Below, piece by piece: positions 30,514 to 41,293 of a stretch of 56,997 bases of DNA. This stretch comes from Acanthaster planci (taxonomy: Eukaryota > Echinodermata > Asteroidea > Valvatida > Acanthasteridae), in contig NW_019091520.1 in NCBI RefSeq assembly GCF_001949145.1, positions 557,774-614,770 on the forward strand, given 5' to 3'. The notes beneath the pieces are model-generated. The model had not been told where the DNA came from. It was given only the letters and a program-made list of their open reading frames with translations, and searched no databases. A program made the position numbers and the translations under genes. The first letter of the stretch is position 1, and every line of letters starts with the position of its first letter.

Positions 30514-31235
30514 TTAACGCACACTGTGAAATGTTTCAAAGCATGGCATTAGACACATTGGTTTCTGGCAATTCTTACAAATCATACGAGTCTGTTTACG
30601 TTGGGTTCTCGTACTGCAAACAACACGGTTTCGTTTTTTGGCCTTGCCTACTTCTTCCGGGATAATGTCCACTTGAAAGGAGTGCAGTTTCAGGGGCATC
30701 TGGTGTTGAGTTGCTCGTCCTGCAGGCAGACAACATTTCATTGATGACCTGGACCCGGAAATCCAAGCTAGTGAGCAGACGCTTTGTAAGGATGCTGTGG
30801 CACACGATGGTAGCATTAACCAAATATCAAGAACTGCAAAGAAAACGCGTTTCCACCATTTCAGGGATCTATGATGATGTGTGTAGTACTGACGCATTTG
30901 TGATGCTAAGTCACTTCCGCCCATGTGCTTATTATAATCGTTGACGACGGCAGGTCTTTGGATTTTACGACGTCTGGTGGAACTTTTTTGCAGCGAATGT
31001 CTCTAGCGTCACTTTTGCAGTTGCCATAATTAGTCAGACCTGTTACACGTTTTTTGGTGTCCTGCCAAACAACACAAAGTTGCCCCGCTTTAGACAAAAA
31101 CTGGATCATGTCGGTCATGGGGACCTTCTTAGGGTTTTCACTGTCTGGATTGCCTAGTGTGGTATAGCGTACAGTTCCACGAGCTTTTACCCTGGGAAGA
31201 GGGAGCGGCCTCTTTTGGCAAGTCCGTTGGAGCTA
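30514..31235 (-). pseudogene. piggyBac-like transposase, C-terminal remnant
   Basis: Read on the minus strand with one frameshift near 30920, it gives 'GQLCVVWQDTKKRV', 'PAVVNDYNKHMGGSDLASQM', 'RQYYTHHHRSLKWWKR', 'VFFAVLDI', and at the end a cysteine-rich finger 'CSTRTQRKQTRMICKNCQKP' then 'MCLMPCFETFH'. These are the third catalytic Asp neighbourhood ('YNKxMGGxD') and the C-terminal zinc-binding domain of piggyBac transposases. The N-terminal two thirds, with the first two catalytic Asp, are absent or unrecognisable. A TTAA lies near 31238, but no inverted repeats were confirmed. Confidence 0.88.
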
Positions 31236-32242
31236 ATTAACATTTAATTTTGTTTCACTCCAAATTCCACGACTACTTATCATATCCTACCCCTGTACAT
31301 GCTAAAAAAAAACCTGGCTTAGTCACTTTACAGTCAGGGCCTCCCCTAGCCAGAAAAATGCAAAAATTCCAGCTGGCCTTGAGCCAGCCTCCAGCCAATT
31401 CCCGTAGGACTGTGTGCTAAGTGGTCCCTTGTGTACAATCTAATGGGTTGTTTACAAAACGGTGCCTGGGGCATGCAGTGGAATGTTTTTTATCAGTGAC
31501 AGCTGTCTGGAACTTGTCAGGGGCCTCTTACAGCTGTCTTTGAAGTGTTATTTTTGTTGGGGGGTGTTGTGGTGGTGGTATGGCGTGGCTGGCGCGTGGC
31601 AAGGGCCCCCTCAAATCAGGATAGCCTGGGAAAACGCCCCCCCCACGGTACTATGATGTACTGTTGGTGGTTTTTGATGGTTTGTTAGAGCTGTAGAGGC
31701 TAGGGGACAACCACTGAAGCATTAATATGCCTTTATGACGGACTCAGGGCTCTGCAACCCTGAAAAATGAAACGGACTCAACGGAATAGTCCGCTCCCGA
31801 GACCGTGTGAGTAAAAATTCACAAAGCATTCATACATTTTAGAAAGCATGTGAGAAATGATGACTGAACGCTTAATGTCAACTGAGTTTTTAGTTGGATT
31901 GAAAATGCCAACAACTTGATAATTAAAGGATTGTCGACCAATCACTCAAAAATCGTGCAATCATAAGTAGGGGCACCAGAACTCAGAAACTGCCCCTACT
32001 GAAACTTACACTTATGTCCTACCATCACTGCTGACCCCCAAAATTCAATTATTTTTAAGAGAAAGACACAACATCATAAAATCTGAATTCCAAATGAAAT
32101 TTCTAGCAGTTGAACTGTATAAAAAAAATTTATCAGGTAACGTTTTAGCTTTCTGATTGCTGAAGTGAAGGGAAGAATTACTGGTGGCCGTAGGCCTGTA
32201 TCACAGAACTTAGGTCTAGGCCAACTGTACCTCCAAATCTTT

Positions 32243-32295
32243 GGGTCTGACGTCCGCCCCGCTCCGAACGTGGAAGCAGGGCGGACTTCAGACCC
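32243..32295. repeat. Hairpin with 17-bp arms
   Basis: 'GGGTCTGACGTCCGCCC' (32243-32259) and 'GGGCGGACTTCAGACCC' (32279-32295) are inverted repeats with one mismatch and a 19-nt loop. It is GC-rich in an otherwise AT-rich area. Confidence 0.85.
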
Positions 32296-32539
32296 CATAG
32301 CTCTGGGGATAGGCTAGGACTATATGGAAATCTTCCCGCTTAAATAATAATACTAAAGCCTAGGCTGCTACTAACCTGCGCTGACCCAACCTTCCCGACA
32401 CGGTGGCCCATAGTTCCAATTGCCTACTTCAAAGGGAGACGGGTTTTTGTGAGAACACCCAGGCATCATGGCGCATTTTTTGCTTCGTTCACCATGAACA
32501 TGATGATGAGTCAGCCATTCTCTCGCCTTCTCTAAAGCT

Positions 32540-32900
32540 GTCTAGCAAAGACCTTGGCTAGATAGCTGACTAGAGCCTGAGAATGCACGCACGGACGCTA
32601 AAATGTTTGAAGGGCTCAAACTTAGTACACGTACGTCAGCATGGAAGCAAAGGCGGGCATGCAGTGTCGCAGTGCTTCGCGATCGCTCGCGTCAGTCATG
32701 CATACATGCACCAAACAAGATGGCGATTGATTGAGTACTGCGGACCACCTGGCTCTGTTCAACCGTTGAGGGGGGTACTTCTTGTCGAAGTGGATAAACG
32801 TGATATCTTAGCGCGTGGCTTTCTTAAGCGCTTGGGCACGAGTGGACCTGGATGGTTGGAGGACCACCTGGGGTGTACGGTGCAGGAGAAATAAGTATGA
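32540..32900 (+). promoter_or_regulatory. CpG-rich patch, possible transcription start region
   Basis: CG dinucleotides cluster here ('GCACGCACGGACG', 'TCGCGATCGCTCGCGTC'), followed by 'CAAGATGGCG' and a long open frame to 32894, then 'GAAATAAGTATGAGTAAGT', which could hold a donor. No protein family is recognised. Confidence 0.25.
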
Positions 32901-33689
32901 GTAAGTATTGGTTGAGTGAGGCGACATCCCTAGATTGGTTTTGGCCCTGGATGTACATGCCCCCTTAGAGGTAGTGCATTGTGGGAGGGAAATACGCTAA
33001 ATATTGCTCTCCTTGTTCACAAGCTACGATTGAGAAAGCGCCCTCTGTTAGTTGCTGTCAAACTGTTTCCTCATTTGAGGCAGTTTTCATATTAGGCGTA
33101 TAAGGTTGATGTCAAAATTGTCCAACTTCAAGGAGCGCCTTCTATCGTTATGTTTTCTAAATAAGCCAGGGGTGCAGGTTTTTCCCATGGTCAGATGTTT
33201 GCTCGAATAAATCAAACCAATCCCTGATGTTCAGGTGTACAGTGAATGGGTGTCCTAGACTGTTTATTTCTGTCACTTTGAGTTTTCCCTAAACCACTAA
33301 GCCAATTATACAACAGCTAGCCATCCAGCCAAATCCAAAGGATCAGCTATTCAACTGGGACGGTATACTTCCATCCCAACCGACTCGTCCCAGCCGCCCA
33401 GGGACTTTCCGGTACGTGCCGTCCGCTCCTCGCTTTGCAGAGAGGGCGCCCTCACCCGAGTCTCGCTCCACCTTCAAAGGGCGGGCGTCACACCACGCAA
33501 TTTGGATACGGTGTTGCCACAGCTTAGCTAACGGAGTATGTACTGTCCCACCAGCAGTGAATAAACAAAGAGAACAAAGCACATGTAGCGGCATCACATT
33601 GGAATCCAACATGAAGTTGCATCTCAGCTGATGTTGACGTTTGCGCTTTTCCCCCTATATCGTCGGTCTTTTCACGAAGTGGCGAATTT

Positions 33690-34120
33690 TTGGTATCACT
33701 ACAATAAGACTTTTCGAGAAAACCGCATTTGAAGTTGGTCTTTCTTTCAATTAATCATTTCCCCAGTATTTAACCTGCCCTTGACTTAAGTCATGCTACT
33801 GCCTGCAAGAGGGAATCTTAAATGACACAAAACTGCCAAATAATATTTAAAGAAGTCAATTAAAATTGTTTATTTTGTGAAAAAAAAATCGACTCTTCGT
33901 GAAAACGCTAAAATGAATGCGGCTGTTGTCTATTCATGAGAACGCGAGCTATTTTGCTATAGCGCGTGCCAGGTGCAAAATTGTTACATTTTTTATACAT
34001 TTGCAGAGTACAATTCGCCTCTGTGAAAACGGCGAAACGAGTTTGCCCATGAATTTGCATTTTATTCCTTATGCCATATCTATGGAAGAAAAATGTGCCC
34101 TTTCATGAAAACGCGAAATA
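33690..34120. repeat. Degenerate repeats of a 'GTGAAAACGCGAA'-like motif
   Basis: Related words appear at about 33897 (TCGTGAAAACGCTAAAATG), 33931 (TTCATGAGAACGCGAG), 34020 (CTGTGAAAACGGCGAAAC) and 34103 (TCATGAAAACGCGAAAT), with weaker forms near 33673 and 33713. The spacing is irregular. The motif resembles 'CACGCGAAAACGAATG' inside the inverted-repeat element at 40332. Confidence 0.5.
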
Positions 34121-36006
34121 CAGTTTAGTTGAAATTTGCCCCAGGTAGATCATCGTGATTTGGATGATTTCAGTAGATTTGAGAAAAATGATTCACCGAA
34201 TTATAGGCAATTATTAGGCGATTTAATGTTGCCAAAAACAGAATTTAAACAAAAAATCATGATTGCCCATTTGTGAAGACAATGAGGAAATGGATACCTA
34301 TTTGTAATCCATAGTGTTTGTATTCAATAGATTTCAACATTTGAAGTCGATAGCAATTAGGTCGATGCTAACTCGAGGCATAATTGAAACTTACTACGTC
34401 ATAGTTAGGGGGTTAAAAATCAAGCGAAGACGGACATGAACCTCAGCACTGGAAAAAAAGGGCGTTTAAAAGTCACTCATCCCCTTCCTACCCAACTTAC
34501 AGCACATTGGCAAGGGCTTGATTTCTTTGAGCTCTCATTGTATAGACAAGTCCAGCGACGACTCACAAGACCCGGTGGGCCCATTTATCACGAAGAGTCC
34601 GGTCAGTATTTCAGTGGTGCATGCCAAAAATGAAGCGCATCCGACGTCATTCGGATTCGCGTACGAGATCTGCCCTGTTGGCGCGGCCCTAAGCGGACTC
34701 GTACTCACACGTGTTATTTATTCACGAATAACCTTGCTTTTTTAAATACCGAACTGGCTCATCACAGACTTACCGCCAGGGTAGATGAAAGTCGTGTGCA
34801 CAGAGAGTGCACTGCGCACAAGTACAACTACTCTCCTCATCCATGGTCTTTATTTTGCATTGATCCAGACAGTAATTCGACATGGGCACAGACGTCTGTT
34901 GTTTTGTCTTAGGCCTACTGCTGATTTTCAAGGTTTTGACCCGCACGCACAGCAGCCTTTGTATTTATGACATCACAGCTTTCACGGAGCGAGTTTCGAT
35001 CAGGGTCATCAATATTTAAAGTCTTACATTCAGGACACGGGGCCATTTTTTTCCAAAGTTCCTTCTCTGCAACAGCGTTAAATCCAAGATGGCAACTCAG
35101 TGACCACGTTAATAAATTGCAGTCGAAGACAACTGGCTTCAAAAACGTAACTAGACAATGTTTACCTTAGATGGTATTACATCTGGTTTGTGAATAATTT
35201 GTATTCCAAAAGTTAGGATGAGAAATCTGCTGGATTTCCAACAGAAGATTTAATTCATTACAATTTCACCGAGACGTATTTAGAACTGTGGTTTCTTCGT
35301 TCTAATCCATACTGTGCCTCATGTTTCCCCTGCAGTTGACTACCGTGGTCCCTTGTAAAAGACATGGGAAAAATGACAACTTTGGGGGTCAGCTTTTACC
35401 TATCCAGTGTTAGCAAAAAAAAGACAGGTTGGCACTTTACACCTTGGATAAAATGGCAACGTTTAGTCATGAGACTACATATAATTATCATAATGCACAT
35501 GCGTATTATTTTTCACCATGTGATAACTTGCTGTGTAATAAGGCCGTGTCCGAAACGGGCTTCCAGGGCTACGGCTAGGTCTGTTGTTTACGCGCCTCCA
35601 CGCATTTTCAGTGGAGTGAAGACCTAGACCTAGACAAGAGATTTGGACGCAGCCATAGGTTAGAGTTTACTAACTACTCAAAAATCAACTTGCATGTGGT
35701 ATCTTGACGTAGTTTGAAATATTTGCTACTCAGCTGTGCTCAGCGTAGTGATGTGACAACTGGATTACACAGTGCAGTCTTGAGGGGATATGCATCGCAT
35801 TGCGATGGTAAAAATGGCTTTAAGAAACATGAACAGAAGGAAAACGCAACCAAAGATATTTACACAAAACACTGGCAAGGATAGAATAAAGCGCATTTAG
35901 GATATCGCGCCAAGACCTTATCAGCCTAGCACTTGAACTTTGTACATCTAAGGCGAATCAGCACAATGAGCTTGGTCTTTTCTCAAATAATAAATATGCT
36001 GGTATC

Positions 36007-36110
36007 TCATCTGGCGTCCTTTCTTTTATGGGTCGGCGGGGGTGCTAGTTCCAGCTTGGCCAGACCGGATATGACGTCATCTGGGACCTGCCCCGTCTCC
36101 TCGTTCATTG
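36007..36110 (-). CDS. pea15: PEA15-like coding exon 3
   Basis: Follows a strong polypyrimidine tract (TCTCTTCTTCTCTTCAG). Encodes the tail 'AMNEETGQVPDDVISGLAKL' then 'ELAPPPTHKRKDAR' and TGA. The acidic stretch then 'LAPPP' matches the shape of PEA15's C-terminus; the basic extension after it is extra. Confidence 0.8.
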
Positions 36111-37467
36111 CTGAAGAGAAGAAGAGAGATGGGGTCATGAACATTTCAGTAAGCTTTCTCTGGTTGCCGGTAGTTCTGTCAGAGACCCAAATCCAGATCT
36201 CAAAAGGTCCAAAGTGTCGATCAGTTCTATACATGGACCTCTCTGACGTCATAAAAGACGTCACATTTTACATATGTTTGAAATAAATGGTAAGATATTA
36301 ATGTTGGGTTTGACATGAACCTCGACAGGGGAATTATTTTCTGCGTTGCAAGCACTTTCGTGGGTTCTGAGGCATTACAGTAACGTTATTTGGACAAACC
36401 ATGTAATCAAAATGGGCAGGATAATTATGAAAGTACTACTTGCAGCGAGAAAAACCTTTGACCAATCTTGGAGGCACGACACTCCCACTGACAAACAGTT
36501 TGTTTACTGAAATGGCACTGATTGCAAATTTCTCCAGAGTTATATATGGTCTTGCTTTCACCTAGATCACAATTATGAAGTAAAACGCGTAATATCCATC
36601 TCTACGGGATCGGACCCCAGGTCCTGGTTGCGGATGCTTTCATCTTGTGAATGAACTTTCGCACATTCCTCAAAAATATAAAATACCTTTGTATTTTCTG
36701 GCTGGTCCTGATATTTCTTTATTTTTGGTCTGTTTGTCGGGTACTGATTGCTTGTATTCCAGTACTAGCGTCACTAAGTCCGGTCTGCAGATTTTCTCCA
36801 GCGCGTGCTCCAGGTAGGATAAATCATCTGAATACCAAACGTCAGAAGCATTTTGAGAATTAAATAGTATCACAAAGCAATGCAAGCACAGGTGGGACTT
36901 TTTTTCAAACTTATTTTGGTCTCCCTTATTAAATGATAGTCAACAATTGCAAATGAAAGAAGTGTGCTCATGGGTAGCTGTGATTTCGAAACATCCGGGC
37001 TTTATTCATGTGTATTTTATTGCTCATGCTTCCCAAGTTTACTTCATTTATTGAATACTTGAGAGAATTAAGAACAGTGAGGTGGGTGAATATTTTCCTA
37101 CAATTACTACACAATAAAGTGTATATACAAAACAAGGTAAACTCGTCCATAATACAACTGTACCAATCGGAGCACACAGATGCTAACCTATAATTTCCAC
37201 CTACTGCATCATCTTCGTCACGAAATTTACTGTAAAAGCTTCGCTTTGGACTCAAGGTGGCCGACTCGTGAGTAACGCCAATGGTCTCTTACCCGCGCTG
37301 AGCTTGCCCATTTTCTCCATGTACTCGAAGAGCTCTCGTTGCTTGTGAATCCTCCCTCGCTCCTCGTTCGGGATGACGTCTTGACAGGCGGCCGCCAGAG
37401 ACCGAAGTTCCTCCTCCGAGATGTTCTCCCCAAGTTGCTTCAAGAAATTGTGGAACGATTCACCCAT
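36007..37467 (-). CDS. pea15: PEA15-like death effector domain protein (three coding exons)
   Basis: Coding exons are 37467-37293, 36827-36687 and 36110-36007 on the minus strand, joined by GT-AG introns of 465 and 576 bp, both phase 1. They total exactly 140 codons (139 aa and stop), close to the usual 130 aa of PEA15. Residues 1-84 form a death effector domain: 'FHNFLKQLGENISEEELRSL', 'CQDVIPNEE', 'QRELFEYMEKMGKLS', then, across the splice, 'DDLSYLEHALEKICRPDL' with the DED RxDL motif at R73-L76. After it come 'ARKYK' (101-105) and a tail containing 'LAPPP' (127-131), both also hallmarks of PEA15. Known PEA15 is a cytosolic adaptor that binds ERK1/2 and FADD, restraining ERK nuclear entry and death-receptor signalling. 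Whether this protein does so is inference. Exon 2 could instead read through its weak donor (GTATTT) to a stop at 36670, giving 110 aa. The ATG has a good Kozak context (CACCATGG). Confidence 0.87.
36687..36827 (-). CDS. pea15: PEA15-like coding exon 2
   Basis: 141 nt from acceptor 'GGTATTCAG'. Residues 59-105 hold the last DED helices and the linker, ending 'ISGPARKYK'. The donor GTATTT is non-consensus after +3, so use of the in-frame stop at 36670 is possible. Confidence 0.85.
37293..37467 (-). CDS. pea15: PEA15-like coding exon 1
   Basis: Encodes residues 1-58 plus one base: helices 1-4 and part of helix 5 of the DED. Donor 'GCGGGTAAGAG' is strong. The frame also runs open upstream of the ATG, but an acceptor lies at 37482-37481, so that part is likely intron. 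Confidence 0.88.
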
Positions 37468-37480
37468 GGTGCGTAGTTGC

Positions 37481-37484
37481 ACTG
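37481..37484 (-). other. pea15: Splice acceptor in the 5' UTR of the PEA15-like gene
   Basis: On the minus strand 'CTATCTTTTCCAG' ends at 37482, so the mature exon begins at 37481, 14 nt before the ATG. At least one non-coding first exon should lie further right; it was not located. Confidence 0.6.
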
Positions 37485-40331
37485 GAAAAGATAGAGAGGT
37501 GACCTTGAGTTCCACTAAGGGTCTCTGAACGGAAAAGTAAAGGGAGGATCGAAAACCACATTTTGTTGAGGGAATTGAGTAATTTCTATGTAACCTTTTA
37601 AGACCTGTCTGAGAGTTGAGGCTATATTTTGATCCACATTTATCCTTTTTGGTAAAAAAAATGGAAATTAAACAGATGACAAAAATCGCCCATCTCCTTC
37701 ATTAGTTTTCACGAAAAAATGTTCCTGTTATGGGGGATCGTAGTCCCCGTTGACGAGATGTTTTATACAATGCACTGAGAATACTTGACTTGCATAAAGG
37801 CTATAATCGTGGCCCTCAGGGATTTCTCAAAGCCTGACACTAGGCGTGAAGACTAGTCGCCTCTAAAATTTGGCAATAAAACCGTTTTCCCATAGAAAAA
37901 GTATACGGTGCATCCCCTAGTTGTGTTATTAAAAAAAAACGCGCCCGTTGTCCAATCCTCAGATTCGGTATTGGATACCTCAAATCCGGTGGACACTTTA
38001 TTATTCTATCTCAGTATTAATGAAAAATGAATGACTGCATTGTTGTTCACGTTAATGACAAATTCTGTTACTTTCCATTAAGTCTCCGCAAGTTAGAACT
38101 CCATTGCATATGCAACGTAGTTTAGTGCTTATCTCAAATGACAACGAAAATGTATCTTTGTGTGTAGGTCTTTAAGTCATTCTTTATTGCCATTCAGTCA
38201 TAATTGATTAATTATACATGAGATGAGTGAATAAGGAGCCAACAGGGCCATGGCAGCCCCCCCCCCCATCCTAAAAAGGGCCATTAAAAACTAAAGTGTG
38301 TTAGAAAGGTGAATTCTTTGGTCACTACACCTTTTCTTCCTCTAACAAGCGAGTAAATGTAGCCTCACTGCTCGAAAGGCCGTGAGAGGTTAGGCCTGCT
38401 CGACAAAAATCCAGCCTTTGGCCTTGCAAAAGACAAGGTTGAACTCCCCCCCCCCATTCGAAAAAATCTGAATTTGTCCTTGCTTGCAAAAATGATGGCC
38501 TTACTTTTCCCATGAGACGCAGGAAAAACTGATGTCATTTCGCACTTACATCTCCAGCAAAAATGCTCGAAGTGTTAATTATTTCATTCAAATAATGTAA
38601 ATCTATCATTCTTTCTAAGGTTTGAATTCTTCCACTATGCAGGACTTGACGACATTAATTGTCAGTTACCGATCGCTGCAGACACTTGTCGAATTTCCCC
38701 GCAAATTACCGGGGCACTAATGAGCCCAAACTGCTGAACAATGACTCTGAAGTGATTATCTAAAAACTGACCTTCGGTTGCCCATTACGACAGCCAAGGT
38801 CTATTCATAAAAGCGCAAGAACTACATGACTAAACTGTGTAATGGCCAGACGAGTGTTGCTATTCACCAGTCTATGATCGACTTGAAGTCACCTGGCATC
38901 TGGTGTATGGAGAGGGCATTAACCTCTTGCATAAGAATTAATTATACATGTACAGCCCTAATGCAATAATAGCGCAGACCTACACAGCTCCAGCTGCCAG
39001 ACAAACATCAAAACATAGAAATACAAAAATAAACCATTAAATTACCGGCATCCCATGCTGAATAAGAAGGACGGGAACAGCAATAATACGACTGTACGGA
39101 TTCGATATTAACCAAGACTCGATTTTCTATTAACGGAGCAGTTTTTGAGCTACGGATTGACAGGATGTCTTCAGCATGGTATAATTTACGCCTACAACCA
39201 AAATTGGGTTTCCTTTTATAAAAATGGTTAAACAAATTTCAGTGTACAGTCATGGCCTGTATTCCGGTAATTTGAAAACACAAACATACGTTTTGTCGCA
39301 GCTTCAGATACGTTCTCTGATATTTAATTGACATCATGGGGTGGGTTTACTTTAGGAAACGAAGGCTAGGCTACATATGCAGCAAGGTATGAGACGGAGG
39401 GAACCCCCCCTGCTTTGTGTTGGTCATTGTCTCGCAAGAATCTGGGGAATTCCTTTCGGACATCTTGGGGGGGATGTGTTAAGTAACAAAAGTCTGGAAT
39501 GTGTATAGGGATTGGACATGTTGGGGGGGTATCCCTCGGTCTCCGATTTCTTGCTGGGTATAGAAGGCTGCTCTGAAGAAATTGAATTTGCGCGTTGGAG
39601 TAGTTTGGTACCAGACATACAAAACAACACTCCCATCAAAGTCCTCAGAACAAGAAGCGGAGGTTGAGTTGAAAGTCTACACGGCGCAAGGTGTACCCAG
39701 AGGAAATACACCAACTGCATCCTAAAAACATAGCCGAAATAGAGTCGGATTTAGCCGCCTCAAAATGCGGCAAATGCTATCCAAAGTGGATTTTCCCGTG
39801 AACAAAAATCAACTCGGGCCCTGGGCAATTAAGAAGCAGCCGCTACACGGTGTTCAACCTGACTACCGTTTTCGTCAACCCCAATCCACCGACGTGGGAG
39901 TTGGTTTTCCCCCGATTCACATCAACGTCCTTCGCTACTGCATTTTGCTAATTTCCCCGCAGCTTTTCATCCCCAAAAGTCTCGCTGATTAAATTCTGCG
40001 CTTGCTGATTATGCGACGGGTATAGACAATTCGCAATTTATCGACGGCCCCTGTCATTTTGCATTTTGGCCGCTGAGAACTAGACTGGCGCACTTGGTGA
40101 TAGGTCCTTGGCATTTGCAATGCAAACAGACCTAGTCTCTCTAAGGGGGAGACAACGTGGTTGATATAGAAGTGATATGTTCGTGTTTGTGTGAGGCCCA
40201 TCTGTTTGGCTGATGGTTCATTAATGTGCAAGAGTTTCCAACACATGAATGCTATGCTCCATTTAACCTTTGATTGTCACTGTAAGCAAACATTCGGACA
40301 TTTAGCCCGTGCAGACGCTACAGAAACAAAT
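37485..40331. other. Non-coding stretch upstream of the PEA15-like gene
   Basis: It should include intron 1 and the non-coding first exon or promoter of the PEA15-like gene, or these lie further right. C-runs occur near 38259 and 38447. No coding exon is recognised. Confidence 0.5.
39388..39527 (-). repeat. Interspersed repeat, copy 2 (inverted partner of 1818-1945)
   Basis: In reverse complement it gives 'CCCTATACACATTCCAG', 'TTACTTAACACATCCCCCC', 'AAGATGTCCGAAAGGAATTC' and a G-run with 'TTCCCTCCGTCTCAT', matching copy 1 in order. Flanking sequence to about 39760 may belong to the same element but has no match at copy 1. Confidence 0.65.
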
Positions 40332-41293
40332 TATAGGTTTTTCCGGCCAAATTCTGAAAATGCCCGATCTATTTTGTAGAATAAATTTCATTTCAGCATA
40401 GATTTTGGAAACGACTTAACACCTGGTTTTATTTTTGCAATAACAATCATTCGACTTTGTTTGGCATCCTTCCAATAAATGAAAGTGCATTACTTTCATT
40501 ATAGAGGTTATAAATACGTGATTGGTATTTCAGATTGACGTATTCCTTGCAATATTGCAACAAATGAGCATTCTTATTCGCTGAAAATCTGTCTTTTAAC
40601 GTGACCCTACGGAAGTGAGTATTCATTTTCATTTGCTATATGAAAATCGCAAAATATACATTCAAATTTGATAAGAATATAAGGTTACACAAATCATGCC
40701 ATCACTTTGATATAAATGTCATCTTTCTCATTTATAGTGTGTTTGTTATCAAACTGTAAACAAATTAAGGTTTCTATGATTGAAACGCAACACAAGAAGG
40801 AAGGTTCCGTCAGCGTCGGTACCGGCATTTATAGGTTTCCCACAATAGTCGTTAGTTTCCAATGATAACATGAATGGTTTAATTAAATTATGAATATTTA
40901 AACATTTAACCAATCAACTAAACACTTCTGAGGATGCAACTTTTGTTAGCACACAAACAAATTTTAATTCTCGACCAGGGCTACGCTAAATAACACTTCA
41001 CGCGATATCGCCTGCATGATTTCCGAACTAGATTTAGTTCAAATTAACATGCATGCAGGATTGCAGAGTGCATTCAATTTCGCGCAAAAACGAATGTCAA
41101 CATTCTAAACCAGTGCAATGTTGCGGCATTGAACGCTGACTCTAAACGACTGAATGCACCCTCATTGAAATAGAATTTGTATTTGTTAAATACAAACGGG
41201 GATTTGATTGTTCGTTCTATTTCACGCGAAAACGAATGCTGCTATTACTGATTCATCTACACATTTTTCGAAATTGGCCGGGAAGACCGATAT
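40332..41293. mobile_element. Inverted-repeat element, copy 1 (~0.96 kb, non-coding)
   Basis: Left end 'TATAGGTTTTTCCGGCCAAA' and right end '...TTGGCCGGGAAGACCGATA' are imperfect terminal inverted repeats. The interior matches 46280-47175 closely, for example 'CACAAGAAGGAAGGTTCC', 'TTGCGGCATTGAACGCTGAC' and 'TTAACCAATCAACTA'. No transposase frame is present, so it resembles a non-autonomous DNA transposon. Confidence 0.8.

Larger units (their letters stand above)
31236..36006. other. Intergenic DNA downstream of the PEA15-like gene
   Basis: No gene that I can support in about 4.8 kb. It contains the hairpin at 32243, a CpG-rich patch at about 32540-32900, and the repeated motif zone at 33690-34120. 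I found no clear poly(A) signal for the minus-strand gene within the first 600 bp below 36007. Confidence 0.55.
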
